From assembly GCA_023432565.1 (NCBI GenBank), contig JAEYUL010000099.1, positions 1 through 37,897 on the forward strand: 37,897 nt of DNA, written 5' to 3'. This stretch comes from Actinomycetes bacterium. Lineage in GTDB: Bacteria; Actinomycetota; Actinomycetes; Actinomycetales; Cellulomonadaceae. A program made the translations under genes and the position numbers. Shown one piece after another: positions 1 through 7,828 of this stretch (within the stretch, counting starts at the first letter, position 1; each line of letters begins with the position of its first letter). Below the pieces are notes generated by a model. It was given only the letters and a program-made list of their open reading frames with translations, searched no databases and had not been told where the DNA came from.

Positions 1-663
1 GGCCTGCCGCGCGCGTCCGTGACGTGGCACGTCCACGACGGCGCTGTCGTCGACGCGGGCACCGTCCTGGCGACCGTCGAGGGCCCCACGCACGTCCTGC
101 TCGTCGCCGAGCGCACGCTGCTCAACCTCGTCTCGCGTGCCTCGGGCGTCGCGACGCACACCTACCGCTGGACGCAGGCGCTCGCCGGCACCGGGGCGCA
201 GGTGCTCGACACCCGCAAGACCACCCCGGGCCTGCGCGCGCTCGAGAAGTACGCCGTGCGCTGCGGCGGCGGGACCAACAAGCGCATGGGCCTGTTCGAC
301 GTCGCGATGGTCAAGGACAACCACGTGGCTGCCGCGGGCTCGGTCACGGCCGCGATCCAGGCGGTGCGCACGCGGTTCCCGGACGTCGCGATCCAGGTCG
401 AGGCGGACACGCGCGACCAGGCGCTCGAGGCCGTCGGTGCAGGAGCCGACTTCCTGCTGCTCGACAACATGCCCACGCCTGTGCTGGCGGACGTGGTCGC
501 CGCGGTTCGCGCGGTCGCCCCGGACACCCAGCTCGAGGCCACGGGCAACCTCACCCTTGACCGCGCCGCCGAGGTCGCGTCCACGGGTGTCGACTACCTC
601 TCGGTCGGCGGCCTGACCCACTCGTCCCCCATCCTCGACCTGGCCCTCGACCTGCGCCCCTGA
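1..663 (+). CDS. nadC: Nicotinate-nucleotide pyrophosphorylase (carboxylating), 3' part
   Basis: This enzyme joins quinolinate to PRPP, releasing CO2 and giving nicotinate mononucleotide in de novo NAD synthesis. The gene is cut by the window edge; the frame is open from base 1 and about 220 C-terminal residues are visible. They include the TRKTTPGLR segment, the KYAVRCGGGTNKRMGLFD stretch with its substrate-binding basic residues, VKDNH, the QVEAD strand, LLDNM, LEATGN and the terminal YLSVGGLTHS loop. These are the successive barrel motifs of NadC, and the C-terminus ends where the family normally ends. In actinobacteria nadC usually follows nadA/nadB. Here it is followed by a large inverted repeat and a convergent gene, so it probably ends its operon. 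The call is secure; only the start is missing. Confidence 0.95.
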   Translation, partial: GLPRASVTWHVHDGAVVDAGTVLATVEGPTHVLLVAERTLLNLVSRASGVATHTYRWTQALAGTGAQVLDTRKTTPGLRALEKYAVRCGGGTNKRMGLFDVAMVKDNHVAAAGSVTAAIQAVRTRFPDVAIQVEADTRDQALEAVGAGADFLLLDNMPTPVLADVVAAVRAVAPDTQLEATGNLTLDRAAEVASTGVDYLSVGGLTHSSPILDLALDLRP

Positions 664-674
664 CACCCCCCCGC

Positions 675-740
675 GAGGTCGTGCGTCTCTCGCAGGATCG
701 TGCAGATCACTGCACGATCTGACGAGAGACGCACGACCTC
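675..740. repeat. 30-bp-arm inverted repeat between convergent genes (possible terminator)
   Basis: Left arm 675-704 and right arm 711-740 match at 27 of 30 positions when folded, with a 6-base loop. The outer part reads GAGGTCGTGCGTCTCTCG. It lies between the stops of nadC (+) and the membrane protein gene (-), so it could terminate both. It has no T-tract and is longer than a normal terminator. Its outer 13 bases recur with one change at 12798-12810, so it looks like a member of an intergenic repeat family. Confidence 0.7.
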
Positions 741-766
741 ATCGGGGGGGCAGGACGGTGCGGCGG

Positions 767-2149
767 TCAGGCGCACTCGTAGACGATGTTGGCGGCGTCG
801 GCGCGCATCCTCAGGTGCCAGGCACCGTCGGGCGCCTGGATGGCGATCAGCGCGTGCGCGGCGAGGAACTCGTCGTCGGTCAGGTACCGGTAGCCGGCGT
901 CCGCGCCCGTGACGAACTCGTCGTCGATCATCGTCCCCGAGTGCTGCTCGTGGAACCAGCGCGTCAGCTTCGAGGCCTCGTTGCCTCCCGCGATCGGCAC
1001 CATGACCGGCAGCCCGTCGGCCGTGGTGCCGCCGCGGCGCCACTGCGTGGGGTCGTGCTCGGCCTCGATGGACGTCTGCGCGTCGAGGCATTGCATGGCC
1101 CCCGGTGCGAGCGTCGCGGAGCGCCACTCGCTGGTGCGCTTCTTCCCGTCCTCCCACGTGATGTCGTCGAAGCTCGCGCCGGGGACGTCCTTCGGGTCGA
1201 GCAGGACGTACGCGCCGTAGGGCAGCAGCCACGCGTACGCCCCGGACGTGAGGTCGTCGACGATGTCGGTGTGGTCCCCGACGACCGGCGCGACGACGAA
1301 CGACACGGCACCGACGTCGGCGAGCCGCGCGATCGGCGCAGTGCCGAAGCCGATGGGCACCCCCGCAGCGGAGTACTGGTCGTCCCGGCTGCCGGTCGGC
1401 GTCGAGACCTTCCAGCCGCCACCGAGGTCCATGTGCGACGGCAGGGTCGTCGTGTCGTAGAACGTCTCGGTGTCGACCTCGACCTGCGTGCCCTCGACGA
1501 GCAGGCTCGGGTCCTGGCACGCGTCGCCGGCGCGGGCGCTCGGGCAGGAGATCAGGCGCGCGCCGTCGTCGTCGATCTCGTACAGCACCGCGCCCGTGCG
1601 CGCGTAGGGCGGGTTCCGGAGCTCGGAGGTCGCCTCGTCGACAGCGACGTAGATGGTCGCGTCATCGCGCGTGCCGACCCGGTAGATCGTGGTGCCCTCG
1701 CGCCGGGCGGAGCTGACGAGCACGTCTTCGACGGCGTCGTCGCGGACCGGCTCGGTCCAGGTCTCACCTGTGCGCGGCGCCGACAGGCGTGCCACGACGT
1801 CGGCGTCGTCGAGCTCGTCCTCACGCTCGAACGTGCGCACGGGTGGCTTGGTCCCGGCGGGGGTCGGCGCCGGCACAGGGCTGCCGGTCGGCGCGCTCGT
1901 GGGGGACGGGCCCGGTGTGGAGGTGGCCGGGTCCATCGGGTCACCGCCGCCCTGACCGAGGGCGGCCCACGCGCCGACGCCCAGGACACCCGCGCACGCG
2001 GCGGCGCCCACGGACTCGAACGTGTGGCGCTGGATGCGGGCCCGGCGCACGGTGCCGCGCACCCGCATGAGGTCACGCGCGTCGATGGGGCCGGTCGCGG
2101 CGGCGATCTCGTCGTGTGCGCCGTGCAGGAGCTGGTCGAGGTCGTTCAT
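767..2149 (-). CDS. Single-pass membrane protein coupled to a sigma factor (anti-sigma-like)
   Basis: I do not recognise a named family. The 460-residue protein has about 44 cytoplasmic N-terminal residues, one membrane segment at about 45-65, a Pro/Thr/Ser-rich linker at about 67-104, and a soluble outer domain of about 350 residues. Four cysteines are visible in the outer domain, in LISCPS, GDACQD, AMQCLD and the C-terminal YECA. The ATG at 2149 overlaps the stop of the upstream sigma factor gene as ATGA, so the two are translationally coupled. That arrangement, and the short cytoplasmic part ahead of one membrane helix, fit a membrane partner that holds the sigma factor. No zinc anti-sigma HxxxCxxC motif is present, so the anti-sigma role is inference. 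The upstream frame stays open but lies inside the sigma gene. Confidence 0.75.
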   Translation of the reverse strand: MNDLDQLLHGAHDEIAAATGPIDARDLMRVRGTVRRARIQRHTFESVGAAACAGVLGVGAWAALGQGGGDPMDPATSTPGPSPTSAPTGSPVPAPTPAGTKPPVRTFEREDELDDADVVARLSAPRTGETWTEPVRDDAVEDVLVSSARREGTTIYRVGTRDDATIYVAVDEATSELRNPPYARTGAVLYEIDDDGARLISCPSARAGDACQDPSLLVEGTQVEVDTETFYDTTTLPSHMDLGGGWKVSTPTGSRDDQYSAAGVPIGFGTAPIARLADVGAVSFVVAPVVGDHTDIVDDLTSGAYAWLLPYGAYVLLDPKDVPGASFDDITWEDGKKRTSEWRSATLAPGAMQCLDAQTSIEAEHDPTQWRRGGTTADGLPVMVPIAGGNEASKLTRWFHEQHSGTMIDDEFVTGADAGYRYLTDDEFLAAHALIAIQAPDGAWHLRMRADAANIVYECA

Positions 2150-2754
2150 CGTGCGCCCTCCGGGTTCGTCGTCGGCGTGAGGCGGGGGACCTGCACGGCG
2201 GGGCTCGTCGTGCCGGCCGGGGTTGCGGTGGCCCGCACCGGGATGCGCTCGTCGTCCGCGTGGGGGTGGGTGCCGAGGATCTGGGCGAGCTTGGTGAGGC
2301 CGTCGGACGTGTAGCGCTTGACGGATCCCTCGCTGAGGTTGAGGACGGATGCGGTCTCGACGACCGAGAGGTCCTCCATCTGCCGCAGCACCACGCATGC
2401 GCGCTCGCGGGGGCTCAGGTGCGCGAGCGCGCGCAGGACGTCGCGGCCGGGGCCGGGTGGCTCGACGGTGTCGGGCGGCGTCGGTTCGGCGGCGGCACGC
2501 AGGGCGACGAGGCGCTCACGCCTGCGTCGTCGGACCTCGTCGATCGCGCGGGACGCGATCGCGCGTCGCACGTACGCCTCGGCCTGCTCGACGGTCGTGA
2601 ACCGCGCCCGGCCGCGGAAGGTCGCGATCAGCGCCTCCTGCACCAGGTCGGGTGCGTCGCTCGTCGAGCCGGCGACGAGCGCGGCGTGCGCGACCAGGCG
2701 CGGGTAGCGCTCGCGCGCCACCTGGTCCAGCAGCTGTTCCCACGGTCGTGCCAC
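2146..2754 (-). CDS. ECF-type RNA polymerase sigma factor
   Basis: A sigma-70 family factor of about 202 residues that would direct RNA polymerase to a small stress or surface regulon. Region 2 is seen in YPRLVAHAALV...DLVQEALIATF followed by YVRRAIASRAIDEVRRRRR. Region 4 is seen in LSPRERACVVLRQMEDLSVVE and SVLNLSEGSVKRYTSDGLTKL, a helix-turn-helix. A tail of about 45 residues rich in P and T follows. I chose the GTG at 2754 because AGGGAG stands at good distance before it and the family alignment begins there; an upstream GTG at 2805 is in frame but has no clear ribosome site. The stop overlaps the start of the membrane protein gene by ATGA. The pair sits divergent to lysS. Confidence 0.85.
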   Translation of the reverse strand: MARPWEQLLDQVARERYPRLVAHAALVAGSTSDAPDLVQEALIATFRGRARFTTVEQAEAYVRRAIASRAIDEVRRRRRERLVALRAAAEPTPPDTVEPPGPGRDVLRALAHLSPRERACVVLRQMEDLSVVETASVLNLSEGSVKRYTSDGLTKLAQILGTHPHADDERIPVRATATPAGTTSPAVQVPRLTPTTNPEGAR

Positions 2755-2885
2755 GGCGTCTCCCTCGGGTCGTCGAGATGTCGCAGCCACAACGCTCGTG
2801 CCCACCGCACGCGTTGGGGTCGATCCTGCCGCAGGCGCCCCGGGCGCCGTCCAGGAGCGGCGAGGCGCCCCACTACCATGGTCGG

Positions 2886-4421
2886 GTGACCGACACCCCT
2901 TCCTCGCCTGCTGCCGACGCGCCCGCAGTCGTCTCCGACGACACGCCTGAGCAGATCCGCATCCGGCGCGAGAAGCGCGAGCGGCTGCTCGCGGAGGGCA
3001 CCGAGGTCTACCCGGTGTCCGTGCCGCGCACGCACACGATCGCCGAGGTCCGCGCGGCGTACCCGTCCCTCGAGCCGGGCCAGGAGACGGACGACGAGGT
3101 CGGCGTCGCCGGCCGCGTCGTGTTCCTGCGCAACACCGGCAAGCTGTGCTTCGTCACGCTCCAGGACGGCGCGGGCAACCGGCTGCAGGCGATGCTGTCG
3201 CTCGCCGAGGTGGGCGAGGACCGGCTCGCGGCGTTCAAGGCGGACGTGGACCTGGGCGACCACCTGTTCGTGCACGGCCGCGTGATCATGTCCAAGCGCG
3301 GCGAGCTGTCGGTTTTCGCCGACTCGTGGCAGATGGCCGCCAAGGCCATTCGCCCGCTGCCGAACCTGTACGAGGGCGCCGAGCTGTCCGACGAGGCCCG
3401 CGTGCGTCAGCGTTATGTCGACCTGATCGTCAACTCCAAGGCACGTGACATGGTGCGCACGCGTGCGGCCGTGGTGCGTTCGTTGCGTGATAACTTTGCG
3501 CGTCGCGGATTCCTCGAGGTCGAGACCCCGATGCTGCAGGTACGGCCCGAGGGCGCTGCGGCGCGGCAGTTCGAGACGCACATGAATGCGTTCGACATGG
3601 AGCTCTACCTGCGGATCGCGCCCGAGCTGTTCCTCAAGCGCGCCGCGGTCGGCGGAGTCGAGCGGGTGTTCGAGATCAACCGCAACTTCCGCAACGAGGG
3701 CGTGGACGCCACGCACTCGCCGGAGTTCGCGATGCTCGAGGCGTACGAGGCCTACGGCGACTACGACACGATGGCGGCGCTCACGCAGGACCTCGTGCAG
3801 ACCGCGGCGCTCGACGCGCTGGGCACGACGACGGTGGTCCTGGCTGACGGGTCCGAGTACGAGCTCGGCGGCGAGTGGACGCACCTGACGATGTACGAGT
3901 CGCTCTCCGAGGCCGTGGGTGTCGAGATCACGCACGACACTGACGACGAGACGCTGCTGAAGCTGCTCGACAAGGCGGAGATCGAGCTCGCCCCTGCGCA
4001 GCGCAACCACGGCAAGCTCGTCGAGGAGCTGTGGGAGCACCATGTGGGCGCCCACCTGCACGCGCCGACGTTCGTGCGGGACTTCCCGGTCGAGACGTCG
4101 CCTCTCACGCGCGACCACCGCAGCAAGCCGGGCCTCGTCGAGAAGTGGGACCTGTACGTGCGCGGGCTCGAGCTCGCCACGGCGTACTCCGAGCTGGTCG
4201 ACCCGGTGATCCAGCGTCAGCGGTTCGAGGCGCAGGCGCTGCTCGCGGCGCGCGGCGACGACGAGGCCATGCGCATCGACGAGGACTTCCTGACCGCGAT
4301 GGAGTTCGCGATGCCGCCCTCGGGGGGCATGGGAATGGGCATCGACCGGCTGCTGATCGCGATGACCGGCCAGGGCATCCGCGACACGATCCTGTTCCCG
4401 CTCGTGAAGCCGCTGTCATGA
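2886..4421 (+). CDS. lysS: Lysyl-tRNA synthetase, class II
   Basis: Charges tRNA-Lys with lysine in the cytoplasm. The 511-residue protein has an N-terminal OB-fold anticodon domain (about 70-155, with VGVAGRVVFLRNTGKLCFV) and a class II catalytic core. Motif 1 is around FLEVETPML (209-217), motif 2 is FEINRNFRNEG...HSPEFAMLEAY (about 262-287), and motif 3 is GGMGMGIDRLL near 480. It ends in the usual LFPLVKPLS. The GTG at 2886 gives the normal length; open frame further upstream runs through the sigma gene promoter and is not family-like. The stop overlaps the next start as ATGA, so a 62-residue protein is co-translated. lsr2 follows, the same order as lysS-lsr2 in Mycobacterium. Confidence 0.97.
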   Translation: MTDTPSSPAADAPAVVSDDTPEQIRIRREKRERLLAEGTEVYPVSVPRTHTIAEVRAAYPSLEPGQETDDEVGVAGRVVFLRNTGKLCFVTLQDGAGNRLQAMLSLAEVGEDRLAAFKADVDLGDHLFVHGRVIMSKRGELSVFADSWQMAAKAIRPLPNLYEGAELSDEARVRQRYVDLIVNSKARDMVRTRAAVVRSLRDNFARRGFLEVETPMLQVRPEGAAARQFETHMNAFDMELYLRIAPELFLKRAAVGGVERVFEINRNFRNEGVDATHSPEFAMLEAYEAYGDYDTMAALTQDLVQTAALDALGTTTVVLADGSEYELGGEWTHLTMYESLSEAVGVEITHDTDDETLLKLLDKAEIELAPAQRNHGKLVEELWEHHVGAHLHAPTFVRDFPVETSPLTRDHRSKPGLVEKWDLYVRGLELATAYSELVDPVIQRQRFEAQALLAARGDDEAMRIDEDFLTAMEFAMPPSGGMGMGIDRLLIAMTGQGIRDTILFPLVKPLS

Positions 4422-4606
4422 ACGACCTGGCAGGAGTGCTCACAGCGGTCATTCCGTCCATCGGCGTGGGCGTGCTGTTCTGGTTCGCTATGCGCGCCAT
4501 CATGAACGCGGACCGGACGGAACGTCGCGCGATCGCGCGCATGGAACGCGAGGAAGAGCAACGCGCCGCGGAAACCGCTGCGAAGGATTCTCCGCCCAGC
4601 ATTTGA
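4418..4606 (+). CDS. Small single-pass membrane protein coupled to lysS
   Basis: A 62-residue protein whose ATG overlaps the lysS stop as ATGA. Residues about 5-28 (AGVLTAVIPSIGVGVLFWFA) form one membrane helix. They are followed by a charged, probably helical tail, RTERRAIARMEREEEQRAAE, that would lie in the cytoplasm. There is no enzyme motif and I do not know a function. Tight coupling to lysS and position just before lsr2 suggest it is a real, constitutively expressed gene rather than a chance frame. The G+C content drops noticeably at its 3' end, just before the lsr2 leader. Confidence 0.8.
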   Translation: MNDLAGVLTAVIPSIGVGVLFWFAMRAIMNADRTERRAIARMEREEEQRAAETAAKDSPPSI

Positions 4607-4677
4607 CGGCAAATAACCGCCGGTGTGATCCTGGCCTCGACAGAATGTCTGCGCGCAGGAAACCAGGAGAACACCGG

Positions 4678-5016
4678 ATGGCTCAGAAGGTTCAGGTCCT
4701 GCTGATCGACGACGTCGACGGCGCGGCCGCCGACGAGACGGTCACGTTCGCGCTCGACGGCGTGACCTACGAGATCGACCTGACGGCCGAGCGCGCTGCC
4801 CAGCTGCGCGACTCGCTCGCCACGTGGGTCGGCCACGCGCGCCGGGTGGGTGGCCGCTCGACGAGCGCCGCTCGTCCCGCCGCCACCTCGCGCCGTCGGC
4901 GCGGCGACAGCGACGCCCAGGCGATCCGTGAGTGGGCCAAGAGCCAGGGGCTCACGGTCTCCGAGCGGGGCCGCATCAGCGCCGAGGTGCGCGAGGCGTA
5001 CGACAAGGCGCACTGA
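4678..5016 (+). CDS. lsr2: Lsr2 nucleoid-associated H-NS-like protein
   Basis: A small DNA-bridging protein that coats AT-rich DNA and silences horizontally acquired genes in actinobacteria. The 112 residues match the length of M. tuberculosis Lsr2. The N-terminal oligomerisation domain is visible (MAQKVQVLLIDDVDG, then TVTFALDGVTYEIDL). An Arg/Ser-rich linker at about 55-77 follows, then the DNA-binding domain with IREWAKSQGLTVSERGRISAEVREAY. The RGR minor-groove hook falls at residues 97-99, as in the mycobacterial protein. The ATG at 4678 has AGGAGA before it; an upstream in-frame ATG at 4603 would add non-conserved residues. It ends at a strong hairpin shared with convergent xylB. In Mycobacterium clpC1 comes next, but not here. 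Confidence 0.97.
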   Translation: MAQKVQVLLIDDVDGAAADETVTFALDGVTYEIDLTAERAAQLRDSLATWVGHARRVGGRSTSAARPAATSRRRRGDSDAQAIREWAKSQGLTVSERGRISAEVREAYDKAH

Positions 5017-5032
5017 CGCCCGACACGCCAGC

Positions 5033-5075
5033 ACGACGAAGGCCCGGTACCTGCGGGGTACCGGGCCTTCGTCGT
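5033..5075. terminator. Bidirectional terminator between lsr2 and xylB
   Basis: A perfect 19-bp stem (5033-5051 with 5057-5075) closes on the 5-base loop TGCGG. The stem runs from ACGACGAAGGCCCGGTACC into its exact complement. It lies just after the lsr2 stop and before the xylB stop on the other strand, so it can serve both transcripts. Confidence 0.9.
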
Positions 5076-5100
5076 CCGCCGTGGGGATCGTCTGTCTGCC

Positions 5101-6531
5101 TCAGACGCCCGCCGGGCGGGTGGCCGTCAGGTCACGCACGGCCGCGTACTGCTCCCGGACGCGCGCGTCCGGGCTTCCCGAGAACACCTCTGCGGAGCCT
5201 GCGGCGCTCCACGCGGGCGGCTCGTCGGTGCCCGAGAGCACCCAGGCGGCCTGACGGGCGGCGCCGTCAGCGACGTACTCGCCGGGAGTCGGGACGAGCA
5301 CGTCGAGGCCGAGCACGCTCGGCGCGATGCGGCGCACCGCCTCGGAGCGCGCGCCGCCGCCGATGAGGAACAGCCGCTCCACCGCGACGCCCTGCGCACG
5401 CAGCGCGTCCACGCCGTCGGCCAGGGCGCACAGCATGCCCTCGACCGCCGCTCGCGCGAGGTGCGCGGGCGTGGTGTTCGCCAGGCGCATGCCGTGCAGC
5501 GCACCGGTCGCGTCGGGCTTGTTCGGCGTGCGCTCGCCCTCCAGGTAGGGGACGAGCACGAGCCCGTCCGCACCCGAGGGCGCCTGCAGCGCGAGCTCCG
5601 ACAGGCCGGCGTGGTCGACGCCGAGCATGCGGGCGGTCGCGTCCAGGACGCGCGAGGCGTTGAGCGTGCACGCCAGCGGCAGGAAGTGACCGCTCGCGTC
5701 CGCGAACCCGTTGACCATCCCCGAGCCGTCGGTCGTCGGCGCGCCGGTGACGGCCGAGACGACGCCCGAGGTGCCGATCGACACCGCGACGTCGCCGGGG
5801 CGCAGCCCGAGGGCGAGTGCCGCGGCGGCGTTGTCGCCCGCGCCGGGACCGAGCACCGGCTGACGTGCGCCGACGACCGAGCGCGGACCCGCCTCGCGAG
5901 GCCCGAGCACGCGCGGCAGCACCGCGTCGTGGCCCAGGGCCAGCTCGAGCAGGTCGCGCCGGTAGTCGTTCGTCGTGGGGGACCAGTAGCCCGTGCCCGA
6001 GGCGTCGGACCGGTCCGTGACGAGCTGGTCGAGCCCACCCGTGCCCGGCCCGTGGCCCGCGAGGCGCCACGTGAGCCAGTCGTGGGGGAGCGCGACCGCG
6101 GCGACCCGCGCGGCGTTCTCCGGCTCGGCGTCACGCAGCCAGCGCAGCTTCGTGACGGTGAGCGAGGCCACGAGCACCGAGCCCGTCGCGTCGGCCCACG
6201 CCTGCGGGCCGCCGAGCTCGTCGATCAGGTCGAGCGCGGCCGCCGCCGAACGCGTGTCGTTCCAGAGCAGCGCGTCGCGGACCACCTCGCCGTTCTCGTC
6301 GAGCGCGACCATGCCGTGCTGCTGACCGCCGACGCTGATCGCGTCGACGTCGTCGAGGCCACCCGCGTCCACGATCGCGGTCTGCAGCGCGTCCCACCAG
6401 GCGGCAGGGGCGACCTCGGTTCCGTCGGGGTGGGACGCGCGACCGGAGCGCACGAGCGCCCCGGTCGCGGCGTCCCGGACCACGACCTTGCAGGACTGGG
6501 TCGAGGAGTCGACCCCGGCGACCAGCGCCAT
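5101..6531 (-). CDS. xylB: Xylulokinase
   Basis: Phosphorylates D-xylulose to xylulose 5-phosphate, which enters the pentose phosphate pathway. This is a 476-residue FGGY-family sugar kinase. GVDSSTQSCKVVV at 6-18 is the N-terminal phosphate loop, GGQQHGMVALDENG (68-81) and LLWNDTRS (88-95) form the sugar site, and the catalytic base in GAGDNAA falls at D233, the same number as in the E. coli enzyme. GTSG (253-256) and the late GGGARSE contact ATP. The frame is open upstream into xylA, but the ATG at 6531 is the family start. It lies 29 bases after the xylA stop, so xylA-xylB form one operon read leftward and end at the 5033-5075 hairpin. Confidence 0.96.
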   Translation of the reverse strand: MALVAGVDSSTQSCKVVVRDAATGALVRSGRASHPDGTEVAPAAWWDALQTAIVDAGGLDDVDAISVGGQQHGMVALDENGEVVRDALLWNDTRSAAAALDLIDELGGPQAWADATGSVLVASLTVTKLRWLRDAEPENAARVAAVALPHDWLTWRLAGHGPGTGGLDQLVTDRSDASGTGYWSPTTNDYRRDLLELALGHDAVLPRVLGPREAGPRSVVGARQPVLGPGAGDNAAAALALGLRPGDVAVSIGTSGVVSAVTGAPTTDGSGMVNGFADASGHFLPLACTLNASRVLDATARMLGVDHAGLSELALQAPSGADGLVLVPYLEGERTPNKPDATGALHGMRLANTTPAHLARAAVEGMLCALADGVDALRAQGVAVERLFLIGGGARSEAVRRIAPSVLGLDVLVPTPGEYVADGAARQAAWVLSGTDEPPAWSAAGSAEVFSGSPDARVREQYAAVRDLTATRPAGV

Positions 6532-6560
6532 GCCTGTTCCGTCCTGTCCTGAGGAGAGGG

Positions 6561-7751
6561 TCAGCCGCGCGCGCCGAGCGCGTGCTCGAGCGCGAGCTGG
6601 TTGAGGCGCACGAAGCCGTAGCCGTGCTTGGCCACGCCCTCGACGTCGAAGTCCTCGAAGGCCGAGCGGTCCGCGAGGAAGTCGGCGAGCGTCTCGCCCT
6701 CGTTCAGCGTGGGCTTGGCGAGCTCGAGCACACCGGCGGCCTCGATGGCCTCCTGGACCTCGGGGTCCTGGCGGAACGCGATCGCGCGCTCCTTGAGCAG
6801 CAGGTACGTGGCCATGTTGGCGCGGGCCGACTCCCACACGCCGTCGAAGTCCTCGGTGCGCGAGGGCTTGTAGTCGAAGTGCACCGGGCCGGTGTACTTC
6901 GGGCCGCCGCCCGGGAAGCCGTTCTCGAGCAGGTCGACGGTGGCGAACGCGGAGAACAGGTCGCCGTGGCCGAAGACCAGGTCCTGGTCGTACTTGATGC
7001 CGCGCTGGCCGTTGAGGTCGATGTGGAACAGCTTGTCGGCCCACAGCGCCTGCGCCAGGCCCGTCGTGTAGTTGAGGCCGGCCATCTGCTCGTGGCCCGT
7101 CTCCGGGTTGAGGCCGACGATGTCGCCGTTCTCGAGCTTGGCGATCAGGCCGAGCGCGTGGCCGATCGTCGGCAGGAGGATGTCGCCGCGGGGCTCGTTC
7201 GGCTTGGGCTCGAGCGCGATGCGCAGCTTGTAGCCCTTCTCCTTGATGTACGCGGCGACGGTGTCGATGCCGTCGGCGTAGGCCTGGTGCGCGGCGTACA
7301 GGTCCTTGGCGGAGTCGTACTCGGCGCCCTCACGGCCGCCCCACATGACGAACGTGTCGGCGTCGAGCGAGGCCGCCAGGTCGACGTTGCGCAGGATCTT
7401 GCGCAGCGCGTAGCGACGCACGCGGCGGTCGTTCGAGGTGAACGCGCCGTCCTTGAAGATCGGGTGCGTGAACGTGTTGGTCGTGACCATCTCGACCGTG
7501 ATGCCGGTCTCGGCCAGGGCGCCGCGGAAGCGGTCCAGGATCTTCTCGCGCTCGGCGTCCGACGAGCCGAAGGGGACCACGTCGTCGTCGTGGAAGGTCA
7601 CGTGGGCCGCGCCGAGCTCGGCCAGCTTGTGGACGGACTCGACCGGGTCGAGCCACGGGCGGGTGGCCGCGCCGAACGGGTCCTGAGCGTTCCAGCCGAC
7701 GGTCCACAGACCGAAGGAGAACTTGTCGGCGGGGGTGGGCTTGCGCACCAT
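6561..7751 (-). CDS. xylA: Xylose isomerase, class I
   Basis: Interconverts D-xylose and D-xylulose (and glucose and fructose) using two divalent metal ions. The 396-residue protein matches Streptomyces and Actinoplanes enzymes so closely that the catalytic residues carry the same numbers: W16, H54 and D57 (FHDDD), F94, W137, E181 and K183 (LEPKPNEP), E217 and H220 (NPETGHEQ), D245 (HIDLNG), and D255 and D257 (KYDQDL). The ATG at 7751 is preceded by GAGAGGTT. That ribosome site overlaps a perfect 14-bp palindrome, so a repressor bound there would block expression. xylB follows in the same operon, and a ROK-family regulator is divergent. Confidence 0.98.
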   Translation of the reverse strand: MVRKPTPADKFSFGLWTVGWNAQDPFGAATRPWLDPVESVHKLAELGAAHVTFHDDDVVPFGSSDAEREKILDRFRGALAETGITVEMVTTNTFTHPIFKDGAFTSNDRRVRRYALRKILRNVDLAASLDADTFVMWGGREGAEYDSAKDLYAAHQAYADGIDTVAAYIKEKGYKLRIALEPKPNEPRGDILLPTIGHALGLIAKLENGDIVGLNPETGHEQMAGLNYTTGLAQALWADKLFHIDLNGQRGIKYDQDLVFGHGDLFSAFATVDLLENGFPGGGPKYTGPVHFDYKPSRTEDFDGVWESARANMATYLLLKERAIAFRQDPEVQEAIEAAGVLELAKPTLNEGETLADFLADRSAFEDFDVEGVAKHGYGFVRLNQLALEHALGARG

Positions 7752-7760
7752 CGTGGAACC

Positions 7761-7774
7761 TCTCAACGTTGAGA
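7761..7774. promoter_or_regulatory. Perfect 14-bp palindrome overlapping the xylA ribosome site
   Basis: TCTCAACGTTGAGA reads the same on both strands. It lies 9 bases upstream of the xylA ATG and overlaps the GAGAGGTT ribosome site. It is a good candidate operator for the divergent ROK regulator. Binding has not been shown. Confidence 0.6.
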
Positions 7775-7779
7775 CGGGA

Positions 7780-7800
7780 TTAGTTGTACGGATGAACTTA
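7780..7800. promoter_or_regulatory. Imperfect inverted repeat, candidate XylR-type operator
   Basis: The ends are TTAGTT and AACTTA around a 9-base centre. This resembles the TTAGTT...AACTAA ends of XylR operators in other bacteria. It lies between xylA and the ROK gene, about 29 bases upstream of the preferred ROK start, where it could control both directions. Confidence 0.55.
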
Positions 7801-7828
7801 TGGCGTGAAACCGCTAGGGTCAAGCGCC

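Noticed and set aside
4603..4631. TTGACG as a -35 box for lsr2
   Set aside because: The hexamer fits, but no -10 hexamer stands 16-18 bases downstream, and it overlaps the previous stop codon. The patch is A+T-richer and a promoter may be there, but I cannot define it.
5101..7044. xylB read as a 647-residue protein fused to part of xylA
   Set aside because: The extra N-terminus is an out-of-frame reading of xylA; the family start of xylB is at 6531.
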